Below are positions 1 to 11,097 of a DNA stretch of 64,000 nt, piece by piece. A model generated the notes under the pieces. It worked only from the letters and a program-made list of their open reading frames with translations, was not told the origin of the DNA and made no database searches. The DNA is from Melampsora larici-populina 98AG31 (Eukaryota > Basidiomycota > Pucciniomycetes > Pucciniales > Melampsoraceae), in assembly GCF_000204055.1 (NCBI RefSeq), contig NW_006768794.1, positions 969,563 to 1,033,562 of the forward strand, written 5' to 3'. Each line of letters begins with the position of its first letter. Position 1 is the stretch's first letter. The translations under genes were made by a program, and so were the position numbers.

Positions 1-3000
1 GTAAACTCTCTGCCGGGAGTAGTCATTTGAACTGTCTAGCCTAATCTGGTCTGGCAGCCTCAGCTCGAAAATAAGACGCAGATCAACGGCAGCAAGACCA
101 ACGCTGTTGAGGGATGAATCCATCCCAATCAGGGTCTTTTCGAGTTTGTAGAGGGCGTAGTTGTCACCGAACTTGCTCCGGCGTGGGCTCCAGGCGAGGA
201 TTCATCTTCTTGATCAGATGTGCACAGTCGTCAGAGAGATGGTCAAGATGCTGTCCTCACAAACCAAGAGGGTTGGTAGGCGAGCTATGACATAGTATAA
301 TAGCAAGCATGTGCCTTAGTTGGCGGCCTGTTTTCCAAGAAGCTGCCTCGTTGAGTGATTCGTGATAGTTCCTATCGTCCATCAAGAGGCCCAACTTGTC
401 GGCGGCCTCTCGGTAAGTGTTATAGAGGACGCCGTCAATAGTACGGAGGTAAGCAAACGATGTAGGGCCAGGGATGTGACTTAATAGCAGCCGCAGATAG
501 TACACATCGCCTCGCTTCACGTTGGCAAAATATACTCGGCCAATGGAGATCAAGCGATTCTGACGAGGAGTCAATTTCCTTTGCTCTTCATTCCAGCAAA
601 AATGCCTGGGCACTTCGTGATATTTGATAGATCGAATTGTTGCATTGTCATGGAAAGGCAGTTTGACATTTTCGTGGCATAAGCAAAAAAATTCAGTCAA
701 TGTAGTACGATCCGCGCGGCCGGATTCCATTGACTGACGCAATCCGTCTTGATCAACAAAATAGATAGTCTGGCAGTCTTCCAGGTGCAAACTTAGTCGC
801 TGAACCGCAGGATATCTACCTGACAACTCGTACATGAACAGACGCCAGACAGCTGATTTACTCGGCGTCAGTATATCGAATTGAATATCTTGGTGGAGGC
901 AATCACTAACCTTCCGGGGCTGTCAAAAATCTTGCATTTACATATGCCTCGATTTCATCTTTATTATCCTCGTCTTCTACTTGAGCAGTAGTCCTATCAT
1001 GTCCTTTGAGAATGTATTTGAATAGATATTTGATTGCCCGGATACTACCGGCCACCTCGACATTAATGTGACACTGGTATCTCATTAACAAAAACCGGTT
1101 ATGAGGTACCACACTACCATTGTCAAACCGATCTTGGGCCTTTTGAAAGTAGAGGCCATTATTAGGTCGTTTGTAAGTCGGATAGGAATTGTCATTCAGA
1201 TTAGTTAAATCACAAAACGGCCTTGGGTACCCCAATTTGCATTCGCTCCCATTCCAACATTTGTAAGATTGGCAAGGTCCATGTAGCATGTTATTCGTGA
1301 CCAAGCCAAATAGTCGAGGTTCTGTCACCGGGTCAGGTAGTTGGGCTGATATCAGGCAGTCGACGGCCTCGGGAGTATCAGGGCGAGAGTCGGGAGAGAG
1401 GAAAAGTATAAGGTGTGCATGCGGCAGACCACGTTTCTGGAATTCAATAGTATAAACGTAGGCGGGGCATTTTCCGAACCTCTCGCGCTTGGTCACATCA
1501 TACAGCATGCTGTGAAATCTGTGATAGAAAGCACGCGCTACCAGGTCTGGTCTATCGCTAGGGGTTTGTCCGTCATCCAAGGCCTCAATGATTTCAGGCC
1601 ATTCCGGGTTAGCTGTCATGGTGATGAACAGGCTAGGATTCCCAAATTCTGAAACCAGTGTCATAGAGTCTTGATACAGCTGCTGCATGTTACGAGGACC
1701 ACCTACAAAAGAAGAAGGCAGGACCACTTTCCTCCCAACTACTTCGTCATCGAGTTCGTTATCCAGGGCTTCCACGGCGCCACTATAGACCTCGGCATGT
1801 AGCTCCTTTTGGTGATATCGTAAGTATTGGAGACGAGAGTGCTCCACGCAGACATACATGTCTACCGCGAATTCCTGAAATAGGCGGCCTGACGCCAGGA
1901 TGACAGAATATTGACGACGTTGGAATAATAAATACGCAAACCATTGAAGGTTTGATACCTTCCCTCCACCGTCTGAATAAATGATTAATGGCAACATCAA
2001 AATCAAGTAATGCCCATACAAGGTATGAAAAAGATGGTACACACTGGCAACCGTCGGCTTAGTGTAGGCATGGTGCCACATTTGCGAACCATGTAGGAAA
2101 AGCAAAGGGTAACGCAAAGCAAAGTAGGCGGTGTGCAGCTCAGATATGTATTGTATCTCACCGGTCTTTCGACGTAGAATAATGTCTCCCTGACGTGCTC
2201 CAATCTCGCCATCGCCTTCAATGATCGCGGCAACCTTGTTACAAGTGGGCTTGTTATAACGACGGTGGTCAGTCCCGGGTGCTAAGACAGTCTTGATTCG
2301 CAACGTCCTGGGCCGTACAGCTTGCTCGTCGCAGATTTGCGCCGCCGACTTGAATACCCGGGCGTACGGATTGTGATCATACATGAACTGTTGAAAAAGG
2401 TAAACAATCTGGGGATCCAAATCAGATCCACTTCGCCGGACTCTGAGCTCAGCCTCCTCTGCACCACCGCCTCCGTATATAAAGATTTGGGCAAATGCTG
2501 GTTGTATACCGTCAGGAGGCACCAAGGACCCAATTCTGTGGGTGAGTTGACCGGTTATTCTGAAGGTATAAATACCAGGCCGACTCATAACGTCATTGTC
2601 AAATGTAACACCCAGTGAAGCAAATGACAGCACATTATTGTATTTTTGGATCTTTTCACGAAAAGTGCGCGATCCTACATGGGTGATAGTCAGCAGCCAC
2701 CTCGAAAACAAGTCATAATCCTGCTTACTTTGGTCTTTGCCCCGCAGCAAGTCACGAAAGAACATTGGGATCTGTTCCCCCACATCTTGTGGGAAGTATC
2801 TAAGAGGTAAATCAACCTTTACGTGTTTGCAACAATTTAAGTAAGATGCTTGCAGATGGTTTTTGTCTTTCTTGCGACGCTCTATTTGCCATCTGAATGC
2901 GCCACAACCAGTGCATGGATCGTCCGCTTTGCCCATGTTAAATGGAATTTCGTCGGGAAAACGGCTTAGTAAATTAACCTCTCGTGCACAATCTTCAAAC

Positions 3001-3083
3001 GGCACAGCTGGCCCTTTGTCTTGATGTCGGCCTTGCATAATCAAAGAGAATAGGTGGAATCCAATACAAATAGTGGAGAACAC
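1..3083 (-). pseudogene. Helitron Rep-helicase (RepHel), partial and broken
   Basis: This encodes the rolling-circle replication initiator and the start of the linker to the PIF1-type helicase of a Helitron; the helicase itself lies beyond the left edge. Exon 1 (911-3083) carries a Cys-rich finger (CTGC near residue 57, CC about 25 residues later), the HUH motif as GLPHAHLILF near residue 551, and the two catalytic tyrosines in KYLFKYILKG near residue 685. A 58-nt intron (853-910, GTTAGT to CAG) joins in phase to exon 2 (AVWRLFMYELSGR onward), which matches the usual Helitron linker. Reading is broken by an in-frame TGA at 257-259, where the family has Trp after PLxL. A frameshift follows near 140-160, after which SKFGDNYALYKLEK continues in another frame. 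The start at 3083 is the first Met; an extra 5' exon is possible. It is a relic or inactive copy. The Helitron assignment is firm. Confidence 0.88.
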
Positions 3084-4878
3084 GTGGATAGTTTTTTAAT
3101 TAGATGATGTAAAGAAATGCGAGTGCAATTGAAAAATAGTGTCCAGGGTCGATGCTCTGAAGCAAATATCGATATGGTATTGACGTTGGGCAAAAGGCAA
3201 CTGGCGCGACGTGAAATTCTTGCACATGCAATAATTCTTATGGTGTATGAAGCAGAGTGACAGCATCCACGTCAGGCAAATCGTAGACTAATAGGCATCG
3301 GGGAAATACATCGCCAGGCACAGTCGCGGTGACTTCCATGGCTCAAATAATAGTATTCGTAGATGCGAACAGACAGTCCTTCTTGTTGACGATTGCAATC
3401 CAGTGTGATGCTCAGCAGGAGACGTGTGAAATCAAACGGCATTGCGGGTGACATTGGAGTTGGTGGCGGGTACATAATGCAGGCCATTTGGCTTGCAACA
3501 ACGGGAATTTGCTGCATATAGTTCCGCCGGAATCAAATCGTAACTCATTCTGCTATTGGCTTTAGGCAGTGGCCGTTTGCAGGAATGAAATATGGAATAA
3601 CATCATTTGATCGAATCAATGTTGGACGGATCAACTAAGATGGAGTGAGGGCTATCGGATTTCAAGTACACCGATGAAATCGAAGCCACATCGGACTGAC
3701 AGGCAATCTGGCGACATTCATGGACCAGAGAGGATGTTCCGATGTCGTATGTCAATCGATATCATGCCGAAAAGGTATGAAACTACGTTGCCCCTGCCAA
3801 ATATGTCAAAATGTGTCCTTGAGACGTTCGGGCCTCATATTTTGAGGTAATATGTCATCTCTGAGATGGCAATTGCGCCTGCGACTCAGGGTAAATCGGG
3901 AATCTTTCTACTTCCGAAGCACAAAACATGAAGTAATTGGCGTACAATAGCCACTCAAGATGAGAGATACTGCGTCGAGGTTGTGCGATAATTTGAAGTA
4001 GAGTGGTAATAAATGAAACCTATCATACCACATACAGGCACCTGACCCAATCAGTCTCAGTTGACCAAAAGTTGCAACCCGCCCAATACATCAGCTTACA
4101 CAGGTTCATATGTAACCTACCTATCAGTAATTGTAGGCTAAGAGTAAAGGTAGGTAAGCCCCGGATACCTTGGCCCACAGATTATGTACCCAGGCCACAC
4201 CCGTGAGAAATGTGACATACACATACCGAGTAAAATCGGCACCTGTACGTGCAGAGCATATACATACCCAACTTTGGAATGTACGCACGGCATCAGGTCA
4301 TTTGGCAACTCATCATGTTCGAAGTATAGGCCATTAGGTTAGACCCAATTTTGCCCAAGTTATTGAGCAAGCCCCCTCATATGGACTACACGGCATAATG
4401 TAAAGAAAAAAGCTTGATGACTGAGCCATTCTTGCGAGATTGAGCTCGGCAGTGGCTGCCCCTGCATACCAGTTGCGGCAATTTAGTTACGTCCCTGGTA
4501 TTGTATCCAAAGCAGAGGAACCATATACTCAGCACCAGTGCGTGCAGGGCGAACTGCAGTGAAGTAGTAGAGGTAGTGGGGGCAAAAATATGATCATGAT
4601 TGTCAAAGCAGATGCGGCCATAGGTACTCATCTCGCACACAACTTACAACATATTCTGTGACTAAGTACATAATGAAGTGGAAATTGATCAAACATTGCG
4701 AGCCGCACACACAACATCATATTACAATAATGTGATATAACTCAGCAGTATGGATTTTCATGGGCATACATCGTCCCATATCGGGAGTGATAATAAGTTC
4801 AAGGCACTGGTAAGATAGTTTTGTATTAGTTCAATGGGTGTGTGTTTGGTGTCAGGAAGCTATTTTAGGGGCCACATG
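3084..4878. other. Intergenic, no gene recognised
   Basis: This 1.8-kb stretch separates the Helitron Rep gene from the five-exon gene on the same strand. Short open frames occur on both strands but none has splice-compatible neighbours or a motif I recognise. If the two genes belong to one Helitron, this is its internal spacer. Confidence 0.5.
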
Positions 4879-6139
4879 TTAATCGTCTTGGGCTACACCC
4901 TCATCCATCTCCTTTGCAGCCTTGCGCTTCGGTTGGTAACGTGCCCGCTTTTTGGGTACTTGTCCTGAGAAGTCGGGTGGGGTGGCCAAGCTACTACTGC
5001 CTGAAGACGTCGACGTTCCCGCAGTTATAGTAGAAGATGACGAAAACGGAGTATCAAGTGAAGCAAAGTCAGCGGTAGTGATACCGCTGTTTTCATCGGT
5101 AGCCGGCTTAAATGAGGTGTTTGGGCCCTTCGGCTTGAATCTGTTAATCATAGAGCCCTGTCAGACTCCATAAAACGCTTTTATGGACAAATTGTGTGAC
5201 TTACTTCTTTGGCTTCTTCAACGTGTTATCTACATTGTTGTGTTGATCATCGTTTTGAGTATTCACTTCCTGAAATCCATTTGTCATTATGACCTTGTTG
5301 GCCTGTGGATAAAGCACCATATTCAATATGCAGTCAGGATGATCAGACGTAATGAACTTACCACAACAACGTAGCACGAAGTCTCTTCGTTAAAGTCCTT
5401 GATATATCCATGGAATTGACATTCCCGCCCCAACCTGACGAAGCTGGCAATCTTGGCCAGGTTTGGAGTTGGTCGCACGCGATACTCAACATTGCATGTA
5501 CGTGCAGTTTTCATCTAATGACAAAAGATTACGATTGATAGTCAGACTTATGAAGTGCATTGTAGCAATTTGAAAGTAAATATGACTCACTATGGGATGA
5601 TAATCTGAGTGTTGCACAGTGAAAACTGTGGTCGGGACTGGGTCTTGATCAGGAGATTTTTTCATGTACTGACAGCTTTGTTCGACAATGTTATTAATGC
5701 CAACAACAATTCCAAGGCCTGTTACACCAACTGTATCAACTAAATCTCCGTGAAAGCTCTCTCTGGGTCCAACCAAGGCAACATCACTACCTTCAAATAT
5801 GAATTGGTCTGCTCTGGTGTCCGCGGTGTTAGAGGGGAATAGTGTTCCTCGCATAAAGTATATGTGGCTAGGGAATAACTTATACTGAGCCGCACTAAAA
5901 CCCTTTGCAACAATTTCATACAACAACCGCTCCTGGCGATCGGCACCACCACACCCAATGGACATGACGTATGTCCTGTATTCGGAGCGCCAGCCGTTGT
6001 CGGGCGATATCTGGCGAAGTAATGGAATTTCAATTTGGTGGCTGGATTAAGCGCAAAAGAGATTTAATACCTTTTCTTCAATTTCAAAATTGCCGGATAA
6101 GTAGATTCCTCGGTGAGTTGGGGTGTTGGTTTCTGACAT
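4879..6139 (-). CDS. Five-exon gene, possible OB-fold protein next to Helitron Rep
   Basis: Model: exons 6071-6139, 5591-6010, 5362-5514, 5205-5302 and 4879-5140 on the minus strand. The introns are 60, 76, 59 and 64 nt, all GT-AG, and the phases sum to 1002 nt, giving 333 aa. The start MSETNTPTHRGIY is the first Met of an open exon 1. The core (about residues 25-215) contains FEGSDVALVGPRESFHGDLV, GVTGLGIVVG and ECQFHGYIKDFNEETSCYV. These are short alternating hydrophobic strands with glycines, as expected for a beta barrel of OB-fold type. The tail is Ser/Thr-rich and ends in a basic cluster (KKRARYQPKRKAAK) that could be a nuclear signal. It lies upstream of the Helitron Rep gene on the same strand. 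Some plant Helitrons carry RPA-like single-strand-binding genes, so a similar role is an inference only. The gene structure is well supported, the function is not. Confidence 0.68.
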
Positions 6140-7704
6140 TGATTGGCGGTATGTAATTACTAACAATTCGGAAGATATAATCAGTGAATAGGTACGGGAC
6201 AGTCACAGGTCAAGGATCTAACCTGGCGTATTGAAAGAACAATATCAGTAGGATGGATTGATCGACGAAAATGATAAATTGTATGATTTGGTACGTGTGT
6301 TGGCTGGGCAGGGTGATGGCCTTGATAATTGAGCAAGACTAAGGTTAGGATTCTGGTATGTATAGGATATAGGATTTAATGATCAAAGACTGACTTGTGT
6401 TATTTGTATGCTGTGGCGAGTTGAACCTGAGGTGACTGGGGTAAATGAAACACCATTAGCAAAGATTAGTGCTTGGTATTTATGGAGATACCGATGTATG
6501 TGCCATCCAGCGCTTTGTTTCGTTTGATTGTGTGTTGCGTTGGGTGGGACTTTGGACGCCCGGCGGCGTGAAACTGGGTAGGCATATGTCAAGGGGGATT
6601 GATTTCGGAGAGTGTGAAACGGTCCCTTTGGCCTATTGAAGCGTTGCCATATGTCTTTCCATTGATTTGCTTGTGACTGGCGTGTCCGTTTGTATGCGGG
6701 GATATATTGCGGATTGTCCAAAATGTGATATGTTGAGGTATGCATGCTGATACGCCTATGAGGCCAGGTAAAGTTTATTGATATCTTAGTCAATTGAGAA
6801 TTTGCTGAACATTTATGGTGACAGGATTTATGGTGACAGGATAGCGATAAGGATGTTGCCAATGTGTAATAGTCTTCGTAAGACACAAAGCTCCAATTGA
6901 ATATGTTGACGTTTGAAAGTATGTGATGTCCGGCGAATGTGGAGCGTGATTGGAATGATATGCTGAATTCGACATCATCCAGTGTGGCAAATTGGATTGG
7001 GCTCCTACGATGGCATGTAGTTACATATGGCATATTGACCTACTTGTTTGTTGTGTGGCATGAAAGGAGCGTTAATCCGAGTTGAGAGGTGATGATATGG
7101 TGAGATTCTGTGACTATGCGAATTGAGGCGGCTTCCGGTCACTTGAAAATACACCCGCTTGGGATATTGAAAAGGACGTTATGATGGGAGGGATCAACAT
7201 ACCATTTTGCTGTCTCCAGTGGAGGCAATTGAGCCCATTTGACTTAGTTTGTTGGGGTTGAGGAGACAATCAAATATGTAGCAATAGTATCCTGTTGATC
7301 GTTTGCTGAAAGAAGTGAAAATATTGGTGGCCCAGTTTGGCCTACTTGAGTTGGTTCGTTGGGGGATGTAAGTTGATGTAGGGAGGGGTATGCGGTGATG
7401 GTAGGCTGGGGATCAATTGCTGAAATATGAACGGATGGTACCCCGTTGGATGGTAGCACATGCCACGGCTGGTATTGTCGCCAAATGACGTGGTATGCGC
7501 CACGATGCGGCCAGTTTAAATGTACTACTTGATGGACGCATGTCTTTCCATGTGTTTCCGACAAGTTTTGGACCCTTCTCCAAAACTCGTTTGGCTGGGT
7601 GATCGGATACTTTGGTGTATTTTGTCGAGTTTTGTTTTTGAACCGTTCCTGAGATTAATTGTTATGATACATGCATAGTAAGCCGGTGTAACAACCCCTC
7701 CAGT
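6140..7704. other. Intergenic, no gene recognised
   Basis: The region holds a 216-codon frame on the minus strand (6383-7033) rich in His, Ser and Thr with no recognisable domain, which I do not accept as a gene. A 16-bp direct duplication (ATTTATGGTGACAGG type) sits at about 6811-6842. The region probably contains the body of the Helitron that ends at 7731. Confidence 0.4.
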
Positions 7705-7731
7705 GTGGCGCCCGCCACCCAATTGTGCTAG
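7705..7731 (+). mobile_element. Helitron 3' terminus (hairpin + CTAG)
   Basis: The hairpin has stem GTGGC (7705-7709), loop GCCC and GCCAC (7714-7718). It is followed by a 9-nt AT-rich spacer and CTAG at 7728-7731, then T at 7732. This is the canonical Helitron end: a GC hairpin about 10 nt before CTRR, inserted before a T. The element extends leftward; its TC 5' end was not identified. Its orientation is opposite to the RepHel gene at the left edge, so it is a separate, probably non-autonomous copy. Confidence 0.8.
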
Positions 7732-8118
7732 TAATTGTTTATATACTCATCATACAGTTGATTCATCATGTGCCATGAATGAACTGGTGTTGTCCACATA
7801 CTTTGTACAGCTCTGTGAGATGATCAGAGATATAGAGAGTGCACATATTTTCAGTCATAACCATGTTGATGGAATTATTAAAAAAATGATCCTGACCTAC
7901 CTGATGCTGCATCCCACAAATTTTTTTTGATTCCCTTAACTGATAACACATTGATTCTTCTACTAAGTCTCAAGACTCGAACGGAGTGGATCAAACATTA
8001 GACCAAAAAGTATCAACATGCATTTTCAAAATAGTGATCTTGGTAGTCATTGAACGTTGGATATGAGACATTGGCTTAATTGAGCAACCCTCTTAGTTGT
8101 TGAAGCCAAAAATTGTCA
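7732..8118. other. Flank of Helitron insertion, nothing recognised
   Basis: This AT-rich sequence lies between the Helitron 3' end at 7731 and a small minus-strand frame. No gene or repeat is seen. Confidence 0.4.
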
Positions 8119-8352
8119 TTACATTGAGATACTTTTACCACAAGGACAAGAAGTCACTGATCCTTGAGGTAGATTTGGTGTAGGTGATGTTTTTTCAGAT
8201 GGAGTTCGATTAATATCATTGACATCATGATGATTATCATTGACGGTGATAGATGGTTTAACTTTGACAATATTGTTCTGGTCACGTTGCTTTAGACAAG
8301 GTTGTTCAAGTTTTGGTGATTGGTTGGTAATAATTGCTTCTTGAATGATCAC
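8119..8352 (-). CDS. Hypothetical small exon-like frame
   Basis: This 77-codon frame is rich in Asn, Pro, Thr and Ser, with a CPCGK near its end. I do not recognise it. It lies on the same strand as the decayed coding sequence at 9016-9438 and may be a remnant of the same gene. It could also be a chance frame. No splice partners were found. Confidence 0.2.
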   Translation of the reverse strand: MIIQEAIITNQSPKLEQPCLKQRDQNNIVKVKPSITVNDNHHDVNDINRTPSEKTSPTPNLPQGSVTSCPCGKSISM

Positions 8353-9015
8353 AGTGAGATTGATAAGTAACAGATGTCAGTACAAAACCAATTCAAAAGA
8401 AATTCAATACTTGAATATAAGGAAATGGAACAAAGTTACACAGTAAAACTAAGCTGAACAGGGAAAAGGAAATCAAAGTCCTTTAGCTTGCTTGTTTCCA
8501 TCTGGCCAAAGTATGGTAGGATACCTAGCTTTGTTTGGGTCATCTTCTGAATTCATAACTTTTCATTTCAACATTTTTTCAAAAGTTACAATTCATCACT
8601 TTCCAAGTTGTCATTTGTGGACATTTTTTTACTGCAGGTAATTTATCTGATACATCTACTAAGGTCATTTCAGGGAGATGATCTAGGGTAGCAGACAGAA
8701 CGGCTTCATTTTCAATGGATTTAATGAACAAGTTAAAGAAACCAATTGACATCCAGGCTTTTATTGAGCAATGAAACGGGATAAGAGTCGTATTTGTATA
8801 CTGTGCAGACAAGCAACCAAAGTACATTAGAGACCCATTGAATGTGGGCATTTTGAGTGGCTTTAGGCGGCTTGATAGAGAGCATGAGGTATTGGCAATA
8901 GTGAAGATTCATGCAAAAAAAGGAATCATGTGAACCAATCCCGTTTGCAGTAACGATGTACATGGCCATAACCAAAATCAGTAGAACCTGATTGATATTT
9001 TCCCTTTATGTTTTA

Positions 9016-9438
9016 TATCTGGTGATTCAAAACGTCCAGTTGGTGAATTTGTTTAAGGGTTTGGAGACTTTTTGGTTTGATCTATTTCATCTTTTTTTAT
9101 ATTCTTTCATCATGTGTCCCACTTCTGATTGATTTTGATTATTTGAATTTGAGGTTGTTTTATAATTTAATGATTCTTCATGAAAATGCAGGATGACAGG
9201 GATGATGTCAATTCAATCAACCAAAATTGGGCCAAATCTATGATCTAAAGTAGGAGCTGTAGTAAAAGTAGTTGTTATAGTTGTGGTTGATTGAGAATTA
9301 GGTAAAATTGAATCAGGTGTCTGCCAATATGATTTAGGATTAATTAGTTTTAATTCAGGTAACTGATCCCAACTTTCTCCAATTCTAGTTGGGAATACTT
9401 CACTTAAGTCTCCCCAAAATACTGATTTAGTTGATAAA
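9016..9438 (-). pseudogene. Decayed coding fragment cut by a Helitron
   Basis: One minus-strand frame reads as protein-like sequence for about 140 codons (for example FWGDLSEVFPTRIGESWDQL, then LPELKLINPKSYWQTPDS). It is broken by three TGA codons and then a TAA, and the TGA codons could derive from CGA. It starts abruptly at the A next to the Helitron 3' end at 9439, so the Helitron appears to have inserted into this gene. The family is not recognised. Confidence 0.4.
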
Positions 9439-9464
9439 CTAGCCAGATCAGCGGCGGGCGCCGC
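9439..9464 (-). mobile_element. Helitron 3' terminus (hairpin + CTAG)
   Basis: Read on the minus strand: GCGGC, loop GCCC, GCCGC (positions 9464-9451), an 8-nt spacer, CTAG (9442-9439), then T (complement of A at 9438). The structure matches the ends at 7731, 58212 and 62858. The element extends rightward from here. Its 5' end is not identified, so the body may cover the next one to two kilobases or more. Confidence 0.78.
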
Positions 9465-10564
9465 ACAGCTCTTGCTCTACCACTTAAACACTTCCTGATG
9501 TTCAGTACATTGTAACAAACCACACAGATGTCATACTTGGTTAGCTTGTATGACTGATGTTTCAGCCCTTGAAAGCAGTAGCTGTGTCTTGCATATGTTT
9601 TATTTGAATTCTTTGTGATAGCATTTCCTTTGACCACTCCTTGATCCTCAGACATGCACTCTAAGTTTTTGCATTTTTATCTCAAAAACTCCTGTTTACT
9701 GGAACATTTGTATCAAATCAAACCCACTCAGGGAAACATTGTTCTCACAGCCATGCATCACACTTTTACATTGTGAAAACCTACCCCTATGTTGTTCACA
9801 CTGCAGGGTAACACAAGACAACTAAATTGATATGTAGTAAAAGAAAAAAGCAGATCTAGATTTTGATGCTGATGTGACTATTATTGCCCTTGCGTTCTGT
9901 AACTCATGTATGTGCAAGCATCATTCTCTCCTACAAAGGATGAATAAGCCTGAATCATTTCAGTTGCCTTATATCAGCTTTGGTCATCATATCCTGCACA
10001 GAGGTCAATTCAGATCATTACAAATGATTTGTCAATCTGAGCCAAACCCTGAGTTTGCTCACCAATAGTTCCAGTTATCCACATTGATATCTGAAATGGG
10101 ACTTCATTCCATAACCTTCAAAATTCCTGACTAAGGCTGGATCTTCTACTCAAACATTGTACGTGAGGAAGAAAATGTGTCTGGAATTAACAGGCATTGT
10201 TAGAGCATGTCCATTGAGGCCTCTAAAAATACAGTGTCACTAAGACAATAGCCTGTGATCAGAATCACCATGTTCTGAAAGATCTTCACAATTGTAACCA
10301 CTCAGGGGGTCTGCATACATTATTTGACCTGAGAGCTTGAATAACCCAAAGTCATGGGCAGTCAATATTGCAAATGTCAATTGGAAAATTATCAGGAACT
10401 AACTGCGTGAAGAATTTTTCATGTGAGTTTAGAACGGCCAAGCCCATTGAGCCTGTTTGTTGACAATCATTGTGTGGTGCATATTTGAGACATCTGATCC
10501 TTTTCCCCAAATTCTGGCAAATGTCTAAAATACTACTGTGAATGCATAGACTACACTTCACAGA
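9465..10564. other. Probable Helitron interior, no gene recognised
   Basis: This is AT-rich DNA to the right of a Helitron 3' end. Short frames occur on both strands without recognisable motifs. Confidence 0.35.
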
Positions 10565-10890
10565 CAAATGCTTGAGCCAAGCCCTCACATTCTGATCCAG
10601 CCAACGTAAGAAACCAAGATGGATTCATAGTGATCAGAACTTGGTTGTTGAATCAAGTGAATTCCTCAGGGACTCCATGTTGTTCATACCACTACTGCCA
10701 GGTCTTTGAATAACAATTGATAGAAAAATGCTTGAGGCAATGTTGTAATCCCACATTCTGATTGAACCAGCGTAAGAAATCAAGGTGAATTGATCAGGAT
10801 CAAAACTTGGTGGTTGAATCAAGTGAATCTTTCAAGAACTCCAATTCATGCATACCACTACTTCCGGGTCTTTGAATAACAATCAATACT
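10565..10890. repeat. Two-copy tandem duplication, ~160-bp unit
   Basis: Two adjacent diverged copies share the same order of blocks: AAATGCTTGAG, CACATTCTGAT, the GTAAGAAA region, TTGTTGAATCAAGTGAAT-type, ATACCACTACT and GTCTTTGAATAACAAT. The first runs about 10565-10722 and the second about 10727-10890. It is possibly a duplicated exon of a decayed gene; no protein family was recognised. Confidence 0.6.
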
Positions 10891-11097
10891 TTAGGATCTT
10901 CATCAAGCCGGTCCCCAGATCTATACTTCAATGCAACCGCCTAGGCATCACAACGTCAGTAACATCAGCCTTCAGACCTTCTCCATCCAGACCAGCACAA
11001 ACACTATATATTGTGATTCAAGAAGAAAGATACTACAACTGAAATTAATATGAAATTTGCTGGGGACCATTTTCAAGGAACTCAAGATCAAATAATA

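Noticed and set aside
6383..7033. 216-codon minus-strand frame
   Set aside because: No motif, no plausible splice partners, composition typical of random AT-rich DNA; it probably overlaps a non-autonomous Helitron body.
9461..9500. tRNA-like string (GCTCTTGCTCTACCACTTAA) on the plus strand
   Set aside because: It resembles a tRNA D-arm in reverse but no acceptor, anticodon or T-arm partner can be found nearby, and it sits next to a Helitron end.
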